Shown here piece by piece: positions 20,616 to 24,119 of a stretch of DNA of 24,119 bases. Numbering within the stretch: position 1 is the first letter of the stretch; each line of letters begins with the position of its first letter. This DNA comes from a virus. Made by a program: the position numbers and the translations under genes. Where the stretch lies: the IMG/VR virus record IMGVR_UViG_3300009370_002356, positions 1 through 24,119 of that record; one strand, written 5' to 3'. A model generated the notes under the pieces. It was not told where the DNA came from. It saw only the letters and a program-made list of their open reading frames with translations, and did not search any database.

Positions 20616-21013
20616 TGGTGGAGGTGGCGGGAGTTGAACCCGCGTCCTGAGACCTTCAAGCATGTACGTCTACAAGTTTAGTTAATTTTTTTTATAGTTA
20701 TGATATTAACATCCAACTACTTGTTTCAATTATTTGCAGTTTGTGACACAAGTAAACTTTTGTCTGTTTTTGCAGATAGATGACCCCTTATCCTTTTTAT
20801 CTGCGTCAAAAGGTAAGAGGTTAGCAGGTTAAGCTGCTAAGGCGAGCTTGCGGCCCTTGAAGCCGAAACGCTTCGCAGCGAGACGGTTCTTGAAACCTAA
20901 AGCTCTAACACGGTTTTTGTTGCCATGTACAACTTTGCGCCTTTTTCCGAAGCCGGGCGCCTCTTCGACTTGCAGTGCAAGAATCCAACCTCAGTCGAAT
21001 CCAGTACACCCCC
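20616..21013 (-). ncRNA. ssrA: tmRNA with an unusually long basic tag
   Basis: 398 nt. The 5' end GGGGGTG pairs with CACCTCC before an encoded ACCA. Near the 5' end is GGATTCGAC; near the 3' end a T arm GCGGG-TTCAACT-CCCGC. Pseudoknot PK1 is visible (CGAAG/CTTCG and GCGCC/GGCGC). 12 nt after it UACAU precedes a GGC resume codon (as UAGUC precedes GCA in E. coli). The reading frame (20924-20829) encodes 31 residues: GNKNRVRALGFK, then NRLAAKRFGFKGRK, then LALAA and UAA. The LALAA end is the standard protease signal, but the tag has ten Lys/Arg and no acidic residue, against ~10 residues in E. coli. It rescues stalled ribosomes; phage-borne tmRNAs are known but uncommon. Confidence 0.93.
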
Positions 21014-21036
21014 ATAAATTTTTCAAAGAACAGTTA

Positions 21037-21065
21037 ATTATCTTACGCTTAAGTAACGTTTTTAA
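21037..21065 (-). promoter_or_regulatory. Possible tmRNA promoter
   Basis: TTAAAA (21060-21065), 17-bp spacer, GATAAT (21037-21042) on the minus strand, predicting a start ~15-20 nt before the mature tmRNA 5' end, trimmed by RNase P. Weaker than the other promoters here. Confidence 0.45.
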
Positions 21066-21351
21066 GTACAACCGCAACGCCCTCTAGGGAAATTTCCGGG
21101 GAAGAAGCATGCTCGTAGGCTTTGGCCGTTCTGTCTTCCCAGATATCTTGAAAGGGCTGATGCTCCTCAATGGCAAGTATGCGCAAGGCTCCCCCGTGAA
21201 TGTGGCCGCGACGATAGGTATGCGCCAAAAAGTCTAGTGCTTCACTGGAGTGAAATACATTGTAGTATTGGATGCTCTCATTTAGGGAGCCATTGATGCA
21301 ATACCGAATGCGGTACTGCATGGGGCGTGGATGTAGTTTTTTCTTTTTCAT
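21049..21351 (-). CDS. Hypothetical protein, 100 aa (paralogue of 21548-21733)
   Basis: Basic start MKKKKLHPRP, then 'QYRIRYCINGSLNESIQYYNVFHSSEALDFLAH', which parallels 'KYKVSYRIGGDPQRHVRYYTALNKSTALEMF' in the protein at 21548-21733: same strand-turn-strand-helix order, and both have an 'I(D/A)IEE' strand. The C-terminal 40 residues are extra. Function unknown. ATGA overlap with the membrane protein gene upstream. It ends within the possible tmRNA promoter. Confidence 0.65.
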   Translation of the reverse strand: MKKKKLHPRPMQYRIRYCINGSLNESIQYYNVFHSSEALDFLAHTYRRGHIHGGALRILAIEEHQPFQDIWEDRTAKAYEHASSPEISLEGVAVVLKNVT

Positions 21352-21515
21352 TGCCCCATTAGATTCCAGTATCCCTTTTTGAGAATCTTAAATTGCTTCA
21401 CTTTATACCACCAATAAAAGGGCATTGCAAGAGCCCAACCTGTAGAAAGTATCAGGATATTAAACCCAAACCATACCCAAAAACTGGAGAAAATAAACTC
21501 TAATGCATTAATCAT
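21348..21515 (-). CDS. Small membrane protein, 55 aa
   Basis: MINALEFIFSSFWVWFGF, a long hydrophobic helix through 'NILILSTGWALAMPFYWWY', then a basic tail (KVKQFKILKKGYWNLMGQ). One or two membrane spans, positive-inside tail. It overlaps the next ATG by 4 bp and has its own TTGACA promoter ending 7 nt before the start, which together make a real gene likely. Function unknown. Confidence 0.7.
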   Translation of the reverse strand: MINALEFIFSSFWVWFGFNILILSTGWALAMPFYWWYKVKQFKILKKGYWNLMGQ

Positions 21516-21522
21516 GCACTAT

Positions 21523-21551
21523 AATATACCTGTAAAAGGCTAAAATGTCAA
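21523..21551 (-). promoter_or_regulatory. Promoter of the 21515 operon
   Basis: TTGACA (21546-21551) overlapping the stop of the preceding gene, 17-bp spacer, TATATT (21523-21528); 7 nt to the ATG at 21515 on the minus strand, implying a leaderless mRNA. Confidence 0.75.
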
Positions 21552-21733
21552 GTGTTTTTAGTCTTTACCACAAATACCTCTTCAATGTCTATGCTCTGAG
21601 GGCTTTCTCCGGCAAGAGATTCTTCGCATGTCGCTTTAAACATTTCGAGCGCAGTGGACTTATTAAGAGCAGTATAATACCTGACGTGCCTCTGGGGGTC
21701 TCCCCCGATCCGATAAGATACTTTGTACTTCAT
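21548..21733 (-). CDS. Hypothetical protein, 61 aa (paralogue of 21049-21351)
   Basis: Compact strand-helix-strand protein ('KYKVSYRIGGD', 'STALEMFKATCEESL', 'IDIEEVFVVKTK'). It shares its layout with the protein at 21049-21351. The ATG follows the UvdE-like stop by one base (TAAATG), so translation is probably coupled. Function unknown. Confidence 0.65.
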   Translation of the reverse strand: MKYKVSYRIGGDPQRHVRYYTALNKSTALEMFKATCEESLAGESPQSIDIEEVFVVKTKNT

Positions 21734-22849
21734 TTATTCTTTAATAAATTTTGTGTCGCCCTCCTGTGATGCTAGATTGGTACGCCTTGCAGCTTCGTAG
21801 AGGGCATTATAATTGTTAGTTACGTGCGTATAACGCTGACGGGTGATCTTCTTTAGGGCTTCTTCTGAAATACGAGAAGGACCGTCATCGGTAAATAGTT
21901 TGAGGATAGCTATATCCTTGTTGGTCACATCAACTTCCCATTTGATCTGATACCCAAAGTCTGGAATGGGGCCGGAAAGATCTGCCGCATGAGCGCGAGA
22001 TCCGGGACTTTTGGATTCACTCCAAGTAAAAACTGGGACGACGCCTCCCCATGTTTCATGAAAAGCTCCAACATTAATTTGTTGCTCAACAACGGCCCCG
22101 TCAATATCAGAGGGGTTTAAGGCGTCAAATAAATTGTTATAAGACAAAGGGAAACCAAAATCATGCTCCTCAAAGCAATATACATGAAGGTATTTAAATA
22201 AACGAAACGCATTCCATGAGCCATGGTCGGCATTTTTTAATACGAGGCGCTTTTGAGTGTTCTTTCCAAGCTTTTTGAAGTTTTCAAAAAATCTATCCGC
22301 AAAATCACAATAAGCTTCATGATCTTCGGTACTAGGTTGGGAATTTAGATGTAAGGTGATCGGTGAGGAAATGTTCGGTTGCCCTCCAAGCGTATCAAGA
22401 AACCAAGAATAAAAATCTAGTTCCTTTATAGACTTCTCAACTACGGACTCATCGTCATCTATCAGCTTACAAAACTTGTCTGGCTGAATGGACAGGGAAA
22501 CGCCTTTGGTAATTGAGGTGCGACCAATTTCCTGAATGGACTCTATGAGTTCATCTTTTTTAGGTAAATCATTAATTCCAATATCAAAACTCGGATCAGC
22601 TAAAATGCCAAAAATAGAGGTGTTGAGTCGGTAATGATCTATATTGCTGTCTCGGCAGAAATCAATAATCTTTACGGTAAGATCGAGATTGTGAAGAATA
22701 TCTTTTTGCAGCCTGTTGAGCGCCGCCTTATCCCCTTCCTCAGAGGAAAGTTTTCCGTAGTCTTTGCGAGTTAGGCCAACGAAAGAATTAGAGGGGTCTT
22801 CTTCCTTTAAGACTTTTGAGACACAAATTAATCCATATTTGGTATTCAT
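21734..22849 (-). CDS. UvdE-like TIM-barrel protein with altered active-site motifs
   Basis: 371 residues from the ATG at 22849 (a GTG at 22864 is also in frame). It follows the UV-damage endonuclease UvdE/UvsE order: 'YGLICVSKVL' start, NRLQKDILHNL, HYRLNTS, LHLN, a 'LVL.N.D.GSWN' block (202-213), 'FPLSYNNLFDALNPS' (233-247), 'PVFTWSE' (272-278), AHAAD (286-290) and a KWEVD segment. Compared with what I recall of phage and bacterial UvdE, LENDD reads LKNAD, YDNLHD reads YNNLFD and the His of HYSE is Thr, so several metal-ligand positions seem replaced. It may be a divergent or non-cleaving relative. Active UvdE nicks DNA 5' of UV lesions. Confidence 0.75.
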   Translation of the reverse strand: MNTKYGLICVSKVLKEEDPSNSFVGLTRKDYGKLSSEEGDKAALNRLQKDILHNLDLTVKIIDFCRDSNIDHYRLNTSIFGILADPSFDIGINDLPKKDELIESIQEIGRTSITKGVSLSIQPDKFCKLIDDDESVVEKSIKELDFYSWFLDTLGGQPNISSPITLHLNSQPSTEDHEAYCDFADRFFENFKKLGKNTQKRLVLKNADHGSWNAFRLFKYLHVYCFEEHDFGFPLSYNNLFDALNPSDIDGAVVEQQINVGAFHETWGGVVPVFTWSESKSPGSRAHAADLSGPIPDFGYQIKWEVDVTNKDIAILKLFTDDGPSRISEEALKKITRQRYTHVTNNYNALYEAARRTNLASQEGDTKFIKE

Positions 22850-22870
22850 TAAAGATGAGTACACATAAAA

Positions 22871-23143
22871 TCATATAAGATCTACTTCATCATCCGGCGG
22901 AAGAGATGAATCGGAATCGGCCTCTCCTGTATCGGCGGGAGCTTGGCCGAGTTCCTTTTGGCGATAAACTCGAAAGTCAGGGGCCTTGGCATTCTCTTCC
23001 TTGAATTTGTTCTTGAATACAATAACTTTCTCGCCATTGATGTGGCCAGTAAGATATTTTTCTCCACCGCCTTGCTTTGAATTGACCCAAAGGGCTCCAA
23101 GTTCACGGTCATTCCATTGATTTTCTTCTTTGTTTTCACTCAT
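22871..23143 (-). CDS. Small conserved phage-type protein, 90 aa
   Basis: The core 'ELGALWVNSKQGGGEKYLTG', then 'INGEKVIVFKNKFK' and 'APDFRVYRQKE' matches a small protein common in phages and mobile DNA (pattern LGALW...YLTG...V.VFKNK.K....PDFR+Y), often near replication genes and without a firm function. The C-terminal third is acidic and disordered, ending PDDEVDLI. It is followed by the UvdE-like gene. Confidence 0.7.
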   Translation of the reverse strand: MSENKEENQWNDRELGALWVNSKQGGGEKYLTGHINGEKVIVFKNKFKEENAKAPDFRVYRQKELGQAPADTGEADSDSSLPPDDEVDLI

Positions 23144-23162
23144 AGTATTTATGTATGTTATA

Positions 23163-23399
23163 TTACTTTAAAACTGATCCTTCTACTACTTCTAGTTCAT
23201 CTAGTAATTCAAAAAGTTCTTTTAATAGTTTGGAGGATTTCTGTTGCGCTTCTATAAACTGTGGATTCTTGGATATCTCGGTAATTTTTTTCATATCCGG
23301 AGAATGTGGGTTTATTCCCTTAAGTAAAGGGCCACTGGAGCGGCTAATAACCTTGTACTCTTGAGCCTTATCTATGATTTTAACCCTAAGATCTTCCAT
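23163..23399 (-). CDS. Helical small protein, 78 aa
   Basis: Charged and helical, with a C-terminal heptad-like run 'SSKLLKELFELLDELEVVEG'. No family recognised. It starts 6 bp after the 37-residue membrane gene and ends 19 bp before the next ATG, in the operon from 24058. Confidence 0.6.
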   Translation of the reverse strand: MEDLRVKIIDKAQEYKVISRSSGPLLKGINPHSPDMKKITEISKNPQFIEAQQKSSKLLKELFELLDELEVVEGSVLK

Positions 23400-23405
23400 G
23401 TCTAA

Positions 23406-23519
23406 TTAAAATTTACGGATTTCTCCACCTTTACTCACTAAAAGCAACCCCAAAAATATCATGGCGCCAAGCGCAAAAATGGGATCCTGAACCAATGAAG
23501 CTGTAATAATTGTACTCAT
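23406..23519 (-). CDS. 37-residue single-span membrane peptide
   Basis: MSTIITASLVQDPIFALGAMIFLGLLLVSKGGEIRKF: polar N-terminus, one hydrophobic helix (about 14-28), basic C-terminus. Its ATG shares a base with the stop of the deoxyribosyltransferase gene (TAATG) and the next gene follows 6 bp later, so it fits the operon exactly. A small membrane regulator or holin-type peptide is possible. Confidence 0.6.
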   Translation of the reverse strand: MSTIITASLVQDPIFALGAMIFLGLLLVSKGGEIRKF

Positions 23520-24058
23520 TATCTGTATTCCTTTCTTAGTAATCTCCATCTGTCGGAGTCGATTTCTTTATTGCCATTATCTATAGCATACAACATTTCT
23601 ACGACTTCGTCAAGTGAATTATAAATATATTTGTGAGGAAACATTCCTAGCATCCAAAGCGGAGCCTTAGCTTTACCGCCCTCCATACTGACGAAAATGG
23701 GCTTTTTCATGCGCACGGCAGTCACAATTTCCTCGGCTGAACCCCAACTGGCAACGTCGGGTACAAGATGAGCTATAATAAAGTCACTGCGATCCACTAA
23801 ATTTAAATCATAAGACCTTACGGTTTTCATTCTATCGGTAACGCGGTCATACTGCTTGGTTTTCATCCAAGCTTCCATTTCTTGGCGCGAAGCCTCATCT
23901 TCTTCTACGTCTTTTATAAATGGCTTTCTGTAGGGGTCAAAGCAAGTAATGTTTAGCTTCCATAGTTTCTCGGTAATCTCTTGGCGCCAGTCTCTGCCGC
24001 TGAGATACTGCATATGACCAACTAAGTAAGTCTTTGTTTTCTTTAACAAATTCAACAT
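23519..24058 (-). CDS. Nucleoside 2-deoxyribosyltransferase-like protein
   Basis: 179 residues. It starts 'KTYLVGHMQYLSGRDWRQEI', has CFDPYRKP (39-46), 'RSDFIIAHL' and GSAEEI (106-111, with the expected catalytic Glu), the order seen in the phage branch of nucleoside 2-deoxyribosyltransferases (a DUF4406/PF15891-type fold). It would move deoxyribose between bases or cleave nucleotides, helping salvage of host DNA alongside dNMP kinase and dUTPase. First gene of its operon; the -10 box ends 6 nt before the ATG. Confidence 0.8.
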   Translation of the reverse strand: MLNLLKKTKTYLVGHMQYLSGRDWRQEITEKLWKLNITCFDPYRKPFIKDVEEDEASRQEMEAWMKTKQYDRVTDRMKTVRSYDLNLVDRSDFIIAHLVPDVASWGSAEEIVTAVRMKKPIFVSMEGGKAKAPLWMLGMFPHKYIYNSLDEVVEMLYAIDNGNKEIDSDRWRLLRKEYR

Positions 24059-24064
24059 GCCTAT

Positions 24065-24093
24065 ACTCTATCAAAAAAGAAAGAATATGTCAA
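24065..24093 (-). promoter_or_regulatory. Promoter of the deoxyribosyltransferase operon
   Basis: TTGACA (24088-24093), 17-bp spacer, TAGAGT (24065-24070) on the minus strand; 6 nt to the ATG at 24058, implying a leaderless mRNA. 24094-24119 holds nothing else recognisable. Confidence 0.75.
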
Positions 24094-24119
24094 GAAAAAA
24101 ATACTAAAAACTATGGGGT

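Noticed and set aside
20616-20700. A stand-alone tRNA gene
   Set aside because: The TTCAA arm and CCA end belong to the tmRNA; there is no anticodon arm or separate acceptor partner nearby.

Overview
The window looks like part of a fairly large double-stranded DNA phage genome (or a close phage-like element). Almost every gene lies on the minus strand in tightly packed, often ATGA-overlapping operons. It carries a phage-style nucleotide set (trimeric dUTPase, T4 gp1-like dNMP kinase, nucleoside 2-deoxyribosyltransferase), a UvdE-like protein, HNH and GIY-YIG nucleases, holin-like small membrane proteins, and many small proteins I cannot name. No capsid, tail, terminase or polymerase gene is present, so the phage call is an inference. 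The host is not proven. The ECF sigma factor at 3513-4097 resembles the ECF family typical of Planctomycetes/Verrucomicrobia, which points to a PVC-group host.

Region 1-2540 is the most interesting part. A 468-residue Cas12f/TnpB-like RuvC nuclease has an intact D-E-D triad and a zinc ribbon. Reading along the minus strand it is followed by a structured noncoding RNA and then directly by a CRISPR array of 36-bp repeats. The RNA's 3' end is an anti-repeat that folds back on the first repeat, so the transcript would be a natural single-guide RNA. A second ncRNA plus array, 94/96 identical over the RNA, lies on the other side of the nuclease gene, behind an HNH gene and with its own promoter. 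Three substitutions between the copies all keep pairing as G-U wobbles only if the RNA is read from the minus strand.

Region 2545-5501 is an HNH gene plus an operon with an ECF sigma factor and a lysine-rich protein ending in an SSB-like acidic tail. A lone small plus-strand gene sits at its upstream edge. Region 5490-9431 holds a cytosine-methylase-like protein, a GIY-YIG (T5orf172) protein with proline-rich repeats, and several unknowns. Region 9525-12684 holds two small lipoproteins, a ParB/Srx-like protein, an RmlD-like sugar-nucleotide reductase and small membrane proteins. Region 12734-16332 is two successive copies of a 'Fis-like HTH protein + sigma-like factor' module, all four genes translationally coupled. 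Region 16380-17483 holds two tiny basic proteins, dNMP kinase and an acidic protein. Region 17555-18756 is an outer-membrane beta-barrel gene followed by two small membrane proteins and a strong terminator. Region 18777-20563 has a membrane-anchored Holliday-junction-nuclease-like protein, a WYL-like protein and dUTPase. Region 20616-21065 is a complete tmRNA gene with an unusually long, very basic tag. The rest holds small paralogous proteins, a UvdE homologue with altered active-site motifs, and nucleoside deoxyribosyltransferase.

Transcription follows a clear pattern. Near-consensus TTGACA-N17-TANNNT promoters recur, often with the -35 box inside the end of the preceding gene. In many cases the -10 box ends only 6-10 nt before the ATG, implying leaderless mRNAs. 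Shine-Dalgarno sequences are mostly absent; the HNH gene is an exception.
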